Notes under the pieces: generated by a model
Told to the model about the DNA's origin: nothing
Seen by the model: the letters and a program-made list of their open reading frames with translations, nothing else
The model's database searches: none
Shown: positions 11,665 to 25,600 of the stretch, piece by piece
Position numbering within the stretch: the first letter of the stretch is position 1
How the letters are laid out: every line of letters starts with the position of its first letter
Position numbers and translations under genes: made by a program
From: Kappaphycus alvarezii
Lineage: Eukaryota; Rhodophyta; Florideophyceae; Gigartinales; Solieriaceae
Assembly (NCBI GenBank): GCA_002205965.3
Contig: NADL03000625.1
Coordinates: 496,001 to 560,000, forward strand
Reading direction: 5' to 3'
Length of the DNA: 64,000 bases

Positions 11665-13023
11665 TGTCTCGCAGTTGTTGCAGAACTAAGAAGAGTCAAA
11701 TGTCGGCGTTACCTGTTACTTCAGAAGCGGGATGCCTCGGGGTAGTCAGAAATATCGCCAGTATCTCCGTAGCGTTATTTCAGAGGACTTAAATCCCCGG
11801 GGTAATCGCCTGCGTAGAGCTACACAGTCGTCAACGCACACAGGGTCAAGGTCGTCCAGGGTGAGCTTTAAGGCTGCGGTTGCAACACAAAGAGCCTTGT
11901 GTGTTGTGTGCTGTTTGTCAAATTTGTTTGTTGTTATTCTGTTTTCTCGCTCAATTCTTTCTAAACTAGTCGTGTAACACCTCCTAAATATTGTGACAAG
12001 GTCTCTGTAGATTCTAGCTAAGACTTGGAAATTTAGAGCCAACGAGGTACCTTATCCATGGGAACAACTGCTATCCAGGGTGGAGATTTTATCGGATTGT
12101 CGGCAGCGTAATGAACTTGTGAATCAACCTCCGCTTATGCGGGCCCTTATTTCCAGAACAGAGCACTGTCGACACATGGAACATATAGCAGCATCCAGCC
12201 AGGCGTTGACTGGAGATCAATTGCTATTCCTAAAATAGGAATAATTTGAACGGCAAAGCAGTTCAACGCAATCGATAAGACAAGTACAAAACAGATCGGG
12301 ATTGAAAATCAGATAGACAGAGCATAAGAGCAAGAACTGCCACTAGATACTCGGATCAGAGATCAGCGGGGCAAGGGAAATATAACGATCTGTGACAGCA
12401 GTTTATTTAAATTTTCAATTAAATCACATCCGCGTTCAGAGAGTATTTGAGCTCACTCAAATATTCGATCTTCTCTAGCAGGTATTGATGGCATAAAGAA
12501 AACGAAATATTGATTCATTTGTAATTATGCATGCAAATTTATTACGAATGATACAGTTACAGCATCAAAGAAAAAACAACTCAATTGATACAAAAACTAT
12601 ACTTTTTAGTTTAGTAATACTCAGAGAAATTTTGATATTTTATCAAAAGTATTAACTATACTAAAAATAAACGAAAAAGTTCAGTATATTTAGAAAATAC
12701 AGGGAAAGGTAATAGAAATAGCAAAGACTGCACAATGGTCAGAAAATGTTAAATGAATAAGTTTAAATTTATCAGGACCAAACCGTTAGGGGGCAACTGG
12801 GACTTTTACTTAAAAAAATAATTGGGCCTGCTAAACAGACACAATCCTAAAACAATTTGACTAAAATTTTGCTAAAATATCTCATCATTCATATTCTAAT
12901 CTTTTTTATCTATAAATTTACAGATGAGACTGAGATTGGCGCACAACATTTCATCGATGATTAAATATCTTTAATCTTTGGTTCTAGTACTACTGCTAAG
13001 CCCCGCTCTTCCTCCCCGATCAG
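11665..13023. other. AT-rich DNA with short GC-richer patch, no recognised gene
   Basis: Overlapping frames at 11732-11977 (+) and 11746-12042 (-) have no recognisable domain. The rest is AT-rich and shows nothing. Confidence 0.4.
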
Positions 13024-13655
13024 ACCATGTCCGAGGACCCACTGCTCGGAAACTCTCGGCGTGTTCGGAGAACATCTCATGCATTGCGCACACGGCGCAG
13101 AGCGCATTACAAGGTATGATTGTCAGGTGACACTGCTAGACTCGCACCGCACATGGCTAAGACATCTACCATCTTGTCCTAAAACCTCGCCAGTCCGGTC
13201 AACATCGGACCGGGCTGGACATCCGCGCTATCGAAAGCAGTGGGGGCACATACTTTCTCGACGCCACCTGCGTGAACTCTCCTGCTCCTGCAAACAGAGG
13301 AGTCCTTATGTTTAGCCCACTTACATCCTGAATGCGACAAGGACTTCGAAGTTCAGAAAGTACAAAGATTTCATCGCCCACTCCATGCGATCCAGGCTCG
13401 CACCATTACCTATATACACACTTGGGGAAGGCACTTGGATTCATACGCCGTGTTAACGGATATTCCGAGGAAGTACGAAAGCAGTCCTTATGCAGAGGCA
13501 GGCTGTGGCGGCTGTTGTGTCCAATGCAGTATGCCTCCTCGATGGGCTCGCGTCGAACTTCTAATGACCTCTCAACGCATAAACACTGCCCTCTTGCTGT
13601 AATGACCTTGGGGTAGGAGCAATTGCATGCTTTTACAGAAAAATTTCCCCCTGTT
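13024..13655 (+). pseudogene. Decayed LINE-A 3' end (RLE domain)
   Basis: In several frames the translation follows the LINE-A C terminus: CPRTHCSETL...GEHLMHC (the CCHC of the endonuclease), ...GLDIRAIESSGGTYFLDATCVN (the PD...D core, with altered residues), and a last segment like VLMQRQAVAAVVSNAVCLL ending at about 13562. The 3' UTR ends near 13655 with AAATTTCCCCC. There are many frameshifts and substitutions, so this is an old copy. Confidence 0.8.
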
Positions 13656-13903
13656 TTTTGAAGTAATAGTGAAGCGCGAGAGTCAAGATTTTTCCTCCCG
13701 TGCAACTCTGCTCTTGCTTGTATGACGGTGCACATTGCTGCACACAGCTGCAGGTAAGGGAGGTGGAGGGGGAGGGATGTGACCGTAGGAGCAGAAACAG
13801 GCTGGGTAGGGGCAGGAGCAGGTGAAGATGGGAGGGAGTTAGCATCTGTCTCGATGATGTTACTGAGTTCGTCCATAGTGGTAGTACGGATGCGCACCTA
13901 GAC

Positions 13904-13928
13904 TACAGTACTGTACTGTACTGTAGTA
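13904..13928. repeat. Palindromic TACTGTACAG-type microsatellite
   Basis: A run of ACTGT/ACAGT units reading TACAGTACTGTACTGTACTG and on to 13928, like those at 5494 and 31037. Confidence 0.6.
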
Positions 13929-13983
13929 CCCGCGAAAATTGGAGTCACCCGTCCATGGTTACTCATATTTATTTCTCGCGGGT
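13928..13983. repeat. Inverted repeat, arms about 12 bp
   Basis: ACCCGCGAAAAT (13928-13939) faces ATTTCTCGCGGGT (13971-13983) across about 31 bases. The arms are complementary apart from one extra base. It could form a hairpin or be the ends of a very small element. No function is evident. Confidence 0.45.
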
Positions 13984-14030
13984 CTGCACTAACTTGACAC
14001 ATTTCAATAATTCTTCTCACGACAAAATTA

Positions 14031-14101
14031 CAGAATTCTGCAATTTAATTACAGACTGTAATTTCATTTCTGAAATCAGAAATTCTGCTTTCAGAATTCT
14101 G
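14031..14101. repeat. Cluster of four short palindromes
   Basis: Within 71 bases lie CAGAATTCTG (14031-14040), AATTACAGACTGTAATT (14047-14063), TTTCTGAAATCAGAAA (14067-14082) and CAGAATTCTG again (14092-14101). The outer two are identical. Confidence 0.6.
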
Positions 14102-14103
14102 TC

Positions 14104-16740
14104 TGCGTAAACTCTCTATTCTTCGTTACAAGTCCACAAAAATGTTAAGAAGATGTAAAAAATTACGATGTCAAAGAATCGGTGCCACAAATCTTATCCT
14201 TCTATTTTATTATTATTCTCAGTTAGTTGAAAATTAAAACTTCTTAATAATCCCTAGAACCTTCCGTCAGATACGCGATTTTTTCTGACCCTCTTGTCGT
14301 CAGAAATGACAAAATGACGTGAAAAAATAAGAATAAAAATACTAAGATCTCTTTTGACTTGTAAAGATCGAGGAACAGCTAAAACTTTCAATTTCGAAAG
14401 ATCTCATAGGTTATTATAAACTTAAGCTAATTAAATTTTACAGTAGATAGATTTCATTTGAGAACTACCTCATTGAGAAAGCATGGTAGCGAAATTGGTA
14501 GGTCTAATATGTCCGATATCGTCACGTTTCGAGGTATGATGCTAATTGGAATACAGATAGATATATCACCAGCTAAGAGAGATGCGATGTGACCCGACTG
14601 CATCTTCATCAAACCTCGATCTCATTGTTTGCTGCATTCAAGATTACTGTTGGTCATAGTAGTATATTTTTCACTGCGTATATAAAAGTTAAGTACGCAA
14701 GTTTAATTTTTTCACGTTACTTTAAAATTTTGAAACAAAAATTGAAGGAGATCCCTTAAACTGTAACGTCACCTTGGTAATACAAAAGTATCAATATTTT
14801 TTGTGTAATTATTTCAGTACTGAACTTCGTTTCAACAAATTTGGCAACGAATCCTGGTAAAATTTTAATCTTAAAACATCCTTTTTGAAAAAAACTAGGT
14901 TTTAACTAGTTTTCAGCCTTATTAAAAGATATCTTGACAGCAGAAATCTTGGTAGTACTTTGCTGGCGTATTTTTCCTTTTGAGTTAGATTACGTTACCA
15001 ACTGCAGATATTTTTAAATATTTTGGGGCTTCTTTGCAGCTTTTACATCGTACTCATATAGCTCTGGTAGCTCTTTGGTTCATGTGAAGTAAATGGTACC
15101 TCTTTCGGGCTTGAATATTTTTGAAGTCATGATACGTAGTATCTGAAGCTCCTGAGTGGACAGTTCTCGCATAAACATTTTGGTAGCACAAAATCCTTAC
15201 AGAATTTGCAAGAAGTGTCAAAAATGAAGGTCATTGACACTCCTGGCGATTTTAGGAGAGCTATTAAAAAGTATAATTGTTTTCTAGATTTTTTCTTTGC
15301 TGTTTTCATTAGCTTTCTGCAATAACTGGTATCAAACGAGTTTTGAGGCGATAGCATAGGATATTCTCTCTATCTCACCTCTAAAACGTAGGCCGTGATT
15401 TATATGTGCACGAAACTCATACTACACTATATAAATAACTTAATATGAGGAGAAATGTGCAGTTTAGTTTGAAAGAATTTTCGAAACCTCTTCAATTTCA
15501 AACTTTAAACTTAAAAAGTCTCCTCTAATGATTCTGTAACATCAGAAGATTACAAAAAAGGCGAGAATTTAATGAAAGACTGACCACTGTCAATTCTCAT
15601 AGCAGTTTTATATCACGAGAGTATTTCACGTTCACTGGCGATTTATTGAATGTAAAAACTAATAAAACCTTTATATTTAATAATTGGAGGACAGAATTTC
15701 AAGAACAGAAGCAGTTGAACTAATCTAAAGAATGCCGCTATAGCTGATCTTCGCTTTCCATTTAATACTACCCGACTCAAACATTACTAGGGTAAAGTTA
15801 GAGCGAAAAGTTCTTTCGTTCACAAATACTGCATCGAAGCAGTATTATAAAGCGAATAATTAAGTTTTTAAACTTTCGGCCTGGGATAGCGTACTACATT
15901 TCCCACGAGAAGTAAAATTTCATGATCCAAATAATTTTATATTTTCTCTAATTTTTTTCAAGATAACTCAATTTGGTTTCAAATATTAATATCTCTATTT
16001 GTGCTTCCTGTGTTTACTTTAGTTTTTGCGCAACCGAGTTATTAAAAAGATATCTCTTTTCGCAAAAGATGTTATACTGTGTTAATTTTTCGTGATTTTT
16101 CTTGAAACGTTTTTAAATTATAGCTTAAAAAATAAACTGCGTCATTTCTTGAGCTCATATTGGCCGAAATACTCTTTGGTGCAAATGACTGCATTGATGA
16201 AAGTTTTATTTAAAAATTTCCAAAGTAAACATGTTTTCGTTTTCCTGATCTAGTTTAATCAATCTATTTTCCTGACCTATTATTGATCTAATAAATTACT
16301 TCGGAAAATTTTCTAACGCCTACGGTTAGTGAATATTTTGAAACCACAATTCTTTTTTGATGAAGAAAAACGGTATAAATCCAGAAGAAACTCGCAATTT
16401 GACGTATTCCTCAGATATACGCCGGCTTAATCCAACAATTCTCACTTAGAAAATAGTTAAACTTAGTATAAGATTCAAGAGGCTTACTCCTACTCAAAAT
16501 ACGTTTTTAAATTTTCGATCTTTTGTGACATTAAAGCTATCTTTAAAATTTAGAAGTAAATTTATATCAAGAAGTGCAAGGGAAATGGCAATAAAGACTC
16601 AGCCAATATTTTGCTAACCCATTCAATACTTTCATTCCCTAATTGCACCCAGAAAAACTCAGAACCAAAATTCTTATTCATCTCTCCGGGTGAACAAACA
16701 TCAAATGTATTTTTACAATATATCCTTTATTTTCTGTAAA
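14104..16740. other. AT-rich DNA, no gene seen
   Basis: No domain-bearing frame, RNA gene or repeat was recognised. The longest frame (15127-15357, minus) looks random. Confidence 0.5.
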
Positions 16741-16744
16741 AAAA

Positions 16745-16988
16745 GCCAGACATTCGACATTTCACTTTCACAGTCGCGGGATATTCATGCAAAGGAACGC
16801 TGCGGCCGCTTCCACGTCCAACGCGTCTTGCCTGCTGGCTGGTCTCGCGTCGGCCTTTTAGCGACTTTTTACCGGATTAACTCCGTTTCTTGAATCCCCG
16901 ATGCCGACCACTTGTGCAAATGATTTGATGCGCTTTGAAACATAGGCTGACCTATTTCTCAATCATTAAAACAACCCGATTTTCCCCT
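16745..16988 (+). pseudogene. Decayed LINE-A 3' end
   Basis: A frame reading ...FMQRNAAAASTSNASCLLAG... and ending in F-stop at 16861 matches the last 25 or so residues of LINE-A. About 125 bases later, at the expected distance, is a degenerate copy of the family 3' end (ATTAAAACAACCCGATTTTCCCC, given here only by its position 16966-16988). The rest of the element is absent, so it was 5'-truncated on insertion. Confidence 0.75.
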
Positions 16989-19180
16989 TTACACAGTTTC
17001 CAAAAAATCTAATCTTTTTGTGAAATGTCTCCCCCGGCTGAAACGTGAAATTGAAGGGCATTTAAAATACAAATCATAGACTTTTTGACGCCCTAACTTC
17101 ATGTAAATGAATAAAACATAAGTAGAAAGTTATCAATAATCACAAAAGTAGTTTCAGGAATGCCAAGTTCTAAAAAAAATTACCTTGAAATTATATGTCC
17201 TATCAATGCAGCCATAGTACGTCTTTTTACATTATTCAGAAAAATTAGAATGGAGCAGTTTTATTTAATCAATTCCCTTATCATCTACTCACTTCCTTTC
17301 TGCCTGTCCTTTGATTTCAATATTCATTTCGAGAAACAATGAAGTTACGAATAATTCGAGGTGTTTTGGGTATTTTCACACGTCTTTGATCTACTTCTAA
17401 AAGTAGCGCAATGTTGTTGCAGGCTATTGATCCGAGACAAGCTACTTATGGAAGATGGATTGAAGCAATGAATTAAAATGTAAATCAACTACCCTACCAA
17501 CATATTCAATGAATTCTTTTAATCTTTTGCTATCGTACAGAGTATTATTTTCTTTTTTAAGAATCAATCGTACTTTTATAATCAGACAAATAAAATTATT
17601 TGGCCAGTTTTTAATAATTTGAAACTTTAAACACTTCATGAAGGTGATGAATTTTCGAATCTAATGATGAATCGTCCCATTGTGGCTCAAGGATAGTAAA
17701 TATTAAAGCGAATAAAAGCTTCATTATGTCTAAAAAAGAACTTTCGTAGTATGACTTTAAAAATAAATGATATTCGGATGAATCAGTGAAACATGGTAAG
17801 AGTTTAACAGACACATAGGTACTTAAAGCTTAATTGAACCTGAGAATAAATTCGAAAACGTTACTTGGGCATAAATTCATATGAGGATCATTTCTTTATT
17901 CGTATATAGTTCAACTCTTTAATATCATTCATGGCGATGGAAAATTAGCAGCAATTTTCCATTCGGAACAGAAGATACTTAGTAAATTACGTAGCATTTT
18001 ATTGATACATTTATATTCAAAGTCCCGTTGTTATGTTCTATTTAATACGTAACATATGTACACTTTCTACTATTTACATAAGTGAATCATGGAATTAAGT
18101 CATGATCAATATCTATCACATGTAAACATGAGGGATTTTCAGCACACCGAGAGCAAATTCTAATAATTTCATACTAGAAATAATTGATTTTTAAATACGA
18201 AGGAACCCCTACTAATTCCCTAATATCAATTTAAATGAAATTTGAGACTTAATACAATTTTATACTCATTGATCGATTACTTGCTTGTCATGGGGACATC
18301 TATTAAGCTAGTTTATTTCTCAATATATGTTCTATGATGATTTTTTTTCTCAAAGTTCTTATTGAGCTCTAAATTCGTTGCTTTTTTTTTAATTCCTAGT
18401 TTCTGTAAACTAGAGTTAGTAAAAAGTTACTGAACCCAAAGAATGAGCACTAGAACAGAAAGGAATTTTTACTTTTCGTTTAAGTAGTAAATATTTATGT
18501 TATGCGAGTCGATGATGCTAATTGCTTAGGTGAGCGTTCGTTGCGGCCCCACTTTCTCCCTTTTAAAAGTGTGTAAGTTTTATTTTACTATTTGTCTAAC
18601 ATAAAACTTGTAACTTGTTTGAATATCTGCGGCCAAAGTATCAAAAATAACTACTTCTTCGGAGCAAAACTAAGGCTTTTCATGTATACTAGGAAGTCAT
18701 TCATGGTTTTCCGTCTTAAATTACAAATTATTCATTCATGGTTGTTTAAAATTGTGACTTTTCATCATTAAAAAAATTTATATTTACAGTTTAATAACTG
18801 AAAAAGAGGTATTTATACAAAACTGAAGGACTTATTAATCAAAATTTGGCAGATAAATTTTTCATGAAATAATTACGCGAAGACAAATAAAATCTAATCA
18901 TTTAAAACAGCATCACTTCTAGAACATTTTTGAAGTCGTTTGCTAAAAGCAGTAATTTTAACTGACGTGATTGAACAGGAATAAAAATTCATCCCTTCAC
19001 TGATTCTCAGAGAAAATTAGTTTCATTTAATTCTGATTCCCGCTGTAATTGCAATATTTCAATTATTTGATTTCGATTACTTCCCTACTATCTCTACGAT
19101 AATCTACGAATTAAACACTGGCTCTGTATCTGATCGAAGGGTATACAGCTTTACGGTCCCGGGGAAAAAATATGTATATA
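16989..19180. other. AT-rich DNA, no gene seen
   Basis: Nothing recognisable on either strand. Confidence 0.5.
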
Positions 19181-20320
19181 ATTCAAGTGATTTATAATGA
19201 AAATTTGAGTGGTGTTGGTTTATTGCCAATGGTGTAGTAGTTGGGAGCCCTGCTAAAACGCTGCTACTGCTGAGTCTACAGTAAGAGTACGGTTCAGTGC
19301 GCTTTCCAGCCGACTAAAATGTTGCTGAAAGCTCGCTCAATAAGCAAGAAGCGTTGGAGGTTACCATCAACGCGGCATGTCGCTGAAGGAGAATTGCCCG
19401 CACGTTGGAGTACTGGTCCATGGCTCTGCTGGCTACCGAACGTGCCACTGCCGTTGTAAAATAGAACGCGACAGGATGCCACCCTCCGAGCGTGAAGATA
19501 AGGACGGGAACTAGCCTGTTCCTGCCGTGTAATCTGGCCACAAACCCCTAGTACTTCCGTAACTTATCAGTGTTGGCCGTTTTAAGCTCATCAAGGGATT
19601 GATAGATTTCATTCTGAGATGTGAAGGGGCTAGTAGGTTCACGAAGGTGACTTCAGAGTATTCGATGCCGCTAGCCGCGCCTGTCGCCATGATATCTGGT
19701 ATCGTTTTGTGTTACCCACGGGCTCGAGGTTCGAAAACAGGATGTCTTGCGGCGAGGCCGAGGTCGTGAAGGAGCCAAGTGACCCGATCATCGTGGCCGT
19801 CAATCCGACTCGAGCCGTGTCTGCAATGGATAAGAGGGCCGAAATGGATGTCGGGATTTTGTTAACATCCGGCTCTCGGGAAGTTAGTTCCCTGTTCAAA
19901 CAGTGGGGCCAGACAAAGCATTTGGGGCATTGAGTGAAGTGGCGTGTGCTGATTACAGTCTTCAAACCTGTCGAAGGAGGGCAGTGGACCAATCATTTTG
20001 CTCCCGGGGTTTCACTGAGGCTCGGAACGTTGGTGTGTATCCATCGCCCCGTGGAAGCTTTTCAAACGCTACCGCGTGGACTAGGTCTGTCAATTTCTTT
20101 TGCTGAGTCTGGTTTGAGCGAAGCATATCGAAAGGTAGCCTATCGTAATGGCGGCACAAAGAATATCAGATATTCAACGCCTCTTTGGCCTCAGGGTACG
20201 TGGCCAAGTTGGTCACCACGGACGGCATGATTTTCTCCAGCAGTTTGTCTGTATTAGAGCAAGAGGCAAGGAATGCAGCTGCGGTGATGTCCTGGGCTGA
20301 GGTGAGGATTTGTACCAAAA
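19180..20320 (-). pseudogene. Decayed LINE-A 3' third (minus strand)
   Basis: On the minus strand, in changing frames, the translation follows LINE-A from ITAAAFLAS (near 20300) through CPPSTGLKTVIS (near 19980), to RLVPVLIFTLGGWHP and ILLQRHAALMVTSNASCLL, with the stop at 19314. The RLE region is heavily altered. It is an old, 5'-truncated copy. Confidence 0.8.
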
Positions 20321-23300
20321 TTGCGATTTGCTACGGGAACAAGTTCAAAATATGTAACAAAAAGATTAGATCGTGAAGAAATATAATGAGATTACCCGAG
20401 GCCAAATTAGAAAAATAATGCATTGAGAAAACATTCGTTTATGATGCCCACTCGAAACCACTTGTTCGCAAGATATTTTGAGAATAGATGAGGCTACACA
20501 TTTCTAATCATATTATTGCAAGATATTTAATGATACCATGACAAAAAGTTTCACGTATTGAACTTGGTTGTATAACACTAAGTCTTCTGACATTTAATTT
20601 CGAATAAGTATTCGAATAGAACAAAATCGTGAAAAAACGGCTAAAAGATAATTTCTAAAATTGGAATGAATCTAAATGGGCAATCGCAGAACAATCAATT
20701 AAAAGTTTGCACTCCATGAATCAACCTGATCAGCGTATTAACCGAAAAATCTTCAGTATTTTTCACGAAATACTGCAAATGTACGATTTTTACCAACGTG
20801 AAGCTTCGTTCGGAATAGAAAATCCAAAACGATGAAACGAATTTACCAGAAGTTATTATGGAGAAGCAACAAGAAATGAACTTTTGCACGAAAGCGTAAG
20901 AGTCGTTAAACATTTAGACCTGTTATGCAGATAAATTACATACAGAGTAAAGCGTTGATCACGGCGTACCAGAAAAATCTATCAGAAAGTGTAAATATTT
21001 TTCTGCACCCTCTGCTCAACGATTACAGTAAGTAAGAAAATGAATCTTGTGGTAATGAAACTACAAATAGTTTATTGATAAATTTTCTGAATATAGGCAC
21101 TGAATATCACTAGAAATGCTTGTATTTCGGAAGTTCATGCGACAGGGATGTTCTGCGCCGCAAGCAGTGGAGATGCAACTCGATGAAAGCTTTTTGTTCA
21201 AAAGGTAATTATTTTTGATTAAATTGGGAAAGATGAAACTCATATTACAAATGTCTGAATCCCAAAAAGGCAACTGCAGTAATGGCCAATTCAATTTCAC
21301 AAAACTATTTTAAAAAGGATTTTATTTTTTTTCGAAGGCATTGGAAATGTTTGAGGAACGAAAAACTTTTATCAATAAATAGTTATAATGTAAAGGCGTT
21401 GGGATTTCTGGGTTATTTTAATGTATGGAAGATGTGGTTGATTGTATCCTCCTAGATAGATTAGTTAATAACAGAAACTAGAAATGCAAAAAATAGGATT
21501 TTTAGAAATAGGTGCGTGATCACTGAGGAAGTTGGCAAGGGATGGAGTCAAAAACAGATAATTGGTAAGCAAACGGCTATGACTGGGTACATAATTAGTT
21601 ATAAAGGAAAATTAAAATAATTAAAAACGACAAGACAAGATGTTAAGAAGTATCGACACTTAAACTTTCTACAGACTCTATCAACGTGAACTATACATAC
21701 AGCAACGGGATAAGTATCCTTAAAAATACTTCTTTTTGGGTAAAAAGAAGTATTTTAAGGATAGCCCATAGTAATAAGAAAATATTAAATCATCATGTGT
21801 AGGATATTAATTACTTACATTTGTAAAAATATATTTGCTTTGATAATTTTATATCTTTAAGAACCATGACAATACTGTATCAAATTAAGAAAATTTAAAG
21901 AGAAATGGAAACAAAGATAAACTTGTGAAGTTAGTAAGCGATAAAATGAAACTGATATAAAACATTAAAGACAACATGTAATGATGTCTGAATACATATA
22001 TTTCGACACACCTGTTTGCAAAGGCTCAATTAAAAGAGGTAATATACTATCTCTAAAACATTAACGTTTAGATTATCGACCAGCCAGTTTGTAAAAAGAT
22101 AATTTACCTACCGGTTTCCAAGCCTCGCCTCATATATAAAGTACACAGTTTGGAAATTTTCTTTAACCTGAATTGGTACACTACCGTATCATATGCTTAT
22201 ACTTGTGTGGATTAGCCCTTTTCGCGGATATTTCTATTTAACTATATTAAGGTTTCCCAATTAATACTTTATTTCGTAAGTAATTTTCAGGCTACCCATA
22301 ACGGATGAAGTTTAGATTTAAGTTATATATTTATGGAAAATTGTTCCAGAAATACTTGATTTAAAAACGCGCCCAGCAGATGCGTCAGATCGATTCAACA
22401 GATTGGATGATGAACAATCGTAGTTATTTGCTCTATTTAGCATTCATATTGCGAGCAAAATTATACATACATGATTTCTAGACTGATCCACCTGTATCAT
22501 GCCACCTGTGTGTATTTGAAGCTCAAGATGAATTTTTTTACAATGAAATATTTGACAAGTGTGTCGTGTATACAACCATATTGTTCAGTTGTACAACTTT
22601 TAATATTATGAAGATGAGATATAACCGCTTTCATCAATTCACAATAATTTACTAATTTTAATATATTTCTATTGTGCAGTGTTGTGTCGAACATACAGCA
22701 AGAAGATTATAAGGTTTTCAAGCCAAGAGAGTATGAGGAAGGGATTATTTGTAAACATAAACCTGAGATATTACATATTTTCAACTTAAGAGAGCAATAC
22801 GAATTGATGTTAACAAGACCAATTTATAACTGGAAATTGATTACGGGATCAAAAATACGTGAGGATAAAGCATTTGACCAATAAGTTGGGGTAATAGCCT
22901 CTCAAATGAGTTTCTGATTCTGTAAATATGTAAATAGGCTTGTAAGCTATACTCAGCTATGGAAGTATTTATGAAATCAAATTGCTGTTTCAAATTCATT
23001 TTAATCTCAAGTTAATTTCATTTCATCTTGATATGAATCAATACCAAGATAGTTTTCAGTTGGACTTTAATTAATTTATTCCATTTCATTGACGCTCTCA
23101 GAAGCGGTTTACCTGATTCCTTTCGAAAGTCGGGGTTATATTATTTAGTTAAAGCGCAGACAGAATTTCTTAAATTTAAACTTTCCCTACTAGCCGAATT
23201 ACATTCTGGAGTTTTTTCGTATTACAAACAAAGGTAAGGTCTTTTCGAAAGGAAAAGAACACATATTCTGCTCATAAAAAAATTTATTGTTTGAAGTACT

Positions 23301-25439
23301 TAGTGATCTGTGTCAATAATTCTGTACAAACTTAATACTATAAGTTAAAGCTTTATTTAGATGAAGAAGTATTCCACACAGTGATTCTTCGGGTGAAAAT
23401 CAATTCAACTAATATTTAGAGTATTTAGTGAATATTTAAAGTATACCGGAGGGTCTTGTGTTTATAAATAGTCATTAAACAAAAAGCCTTGATTTATATT
23501 CACTGATTATAAAATCTTCGCAAGACTAATATTTACAGTCCTATTACAAAAATTCAGTACTCATTCGCAACATTTATTTCGACTACCATAAACGCTTATA
23601 GTAAGGAAAGCGAAAGAGTCCTAGTAATGCACATGATTATTAGGACGGAGTTTACATTCAGTTCGTAATACTTATGTCACTACATAAGGCAGCTAATATA
23701 TATAAAGAATGGGTATTTGGACACTTTCCATTTTTTTCGACCCAATCTTTCATTTGAATTTGATACATTCTATTATATTTTGTCTGGATAAAACTTATGA
23801 TACGTTTAGAACTTCCCTCGTCTCCATTTTTGTTGCGCTTTTTTGCTTACTTTTTTCTAGTTTCACCGGCTTAAATTTAGATAACTATGATTTAGAAAGT
23901 ATTTCAGCAAGAGAAATCCAGTCAGAGGCCAGCTGGCGGACCATACATGCAATCATAGTATGAAATTTCAGAGAATTTATTCACATTTTTGCGAAAATTT
24001 GGATGGAATCTAATATTAAGGCATTTAGAGGGAAAAATTAAACTTCACTTTCATTATATATACCATATATGTCATGAGCTGATAAACGTTTTAATGGCTA
24101 TTTCAATATATTGAAATCGGAAAAGAGACTTTTAGAGGCTACATTCACATTTTATTTTCAAAATATCTAAATTCCCAACATAAATATTTTTATAAAATCT
24201 TTCTTGAATCATTTCAAATGTCAATGTCAGTTGTATCCCAGAAACATTTTTCAAACTCCTATCATGTATCGTTGGTCTAAAAAATTCTACCCTGAAATAA
24301 ATCGGAAGGTTTGAAAGAGGTGCTTTTAGGCTGTATGCAATTCTGAATTGTTCTTGTTGAAAAGCTGAACGTGAAAAGGTAACTAGAAAAAATTGACTAA
24401 TTAAGTTTTCTCATTTCCATTTTTGGCTTTCATTTATATATACAAGTTATTTTGTAGATGACCACATAGGTCTTAACCCAAAAACAACAGCGTATCCCTC
24501 GTTCCTGATGAACAATTGTATTGCCAGTAGTACTAACGTAATGTAATAATTATTTACACTTACAAATAATCCTACTCTTGCCAGCTATTTTGATCTTGTT
24601 CCATATCCACCTTTCTATTTTTCGCAAGCCAGCTGTTCCAGATAAATATATGTTTTAAAAAATATGGACAGAAAGGGTAGCGAATTTTGAAAATATCGAG
24701 TACTTAAAGATGCATTTATTGGGTCAGAAAAGAGGAGTAATGAGGAGACATGGATACTTACAGACTAATGACGTCATATATATTAAAAATTCAGTCACGA
24801 ACTATTTCGCCAATGTTTCAAAAACAATTAGAATTTCAGCCTCATTGGGTGGTGTAGCTTAAATATCTTTATGAGTTTCAAGAAATTAATGGTATGAGAA
24901 AACTTACAATCTACTTCGGATTCATAAAATTTTCATGTATCTTTAGGAACAAGGAACTAAAAACCCAAGAAAAACAATTTTCCTTCACTTTTCTGCGATA
25001 GCAGCAAAGCAAACACACAAGTTCGTATAGTTTTAAGCTCATTATTTTTTGTCAGAAAGTAAACAGTAAAAATTGAAAACATTAGTTTGTGGCTCTTTAG
25101 CGAAGGTTTGCTAGAAAATTTAATTTTTCATCGTTTTCATCGTTTTTTATCAATTTTTGTATTCGTAGCAGTCTCGACAAAAAAGAACAGTTAAGTGTCT
25201 TAAATGTAAGTATTTCTCTACCAAAAACTGAAAAATTGTAATTATATCAACGTAGACACTTCAAAATAAGTTAATGAATAATTGAATAAATTTCTATCCA
25301 TATGAGAAATTCTATTCCATGGGTTATCTAGAGCAACAGAAAATGATTAATATTCAAATCGGAAAATAATTTTTTCTTCAAATTGATAATGAAATCAGCC
25401 AGATTTATTCCATGTGTACTTAGCATTGAAAGACGCTTA
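20321..25439. other. Long AT-rich gene-free region
   Basis: Five kilobases without a recognisable coding region. The only structure seen is the hairpin at 21715-21763. A frame at 23709-23963 (+) encodes a hydrophobic peptide without family resemblance and is probably chance. Confidence 0.5.
21715..21763. repeat. Near-perfect hairpin, 22-23 bp stem, 4-base loop
   Basis: TATCCTTAAAAATACTTC followed by five T (21715-21737), loop GGGT, then the reverse complement lacking one base (21742-21763). It could be a miniature hairpin element or encode a small-RNA precursor. Neither is shown. Confidence 0.65.
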
Positions 25440-25600
25440 ACATTTTTATTTTTACTTACAAACTATTCTCCTATGATTCACAATGAGTACAATTTGTGGG
25501 CCTCAGCTAAAATATTCCCCACAATTTATCATCAATATATTTAATAGGGGGAATTAAATAGTTTTCCAATACTAGTAATAATAGTTTTGCAATTTTCACA
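25440..25600 (-). repeat. Fragment of the copia-like LTR (5' end)
   Basis: On the minus strand it starts TGTGAAAATTG at 25600, the same start as the solo LTR. It continues with AATTGTGGGGAATATTTTAG and GAGGCCCACAA, matching the first 120 or so bases of the family LTR, then loses similarity. Confidence 0.6.
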
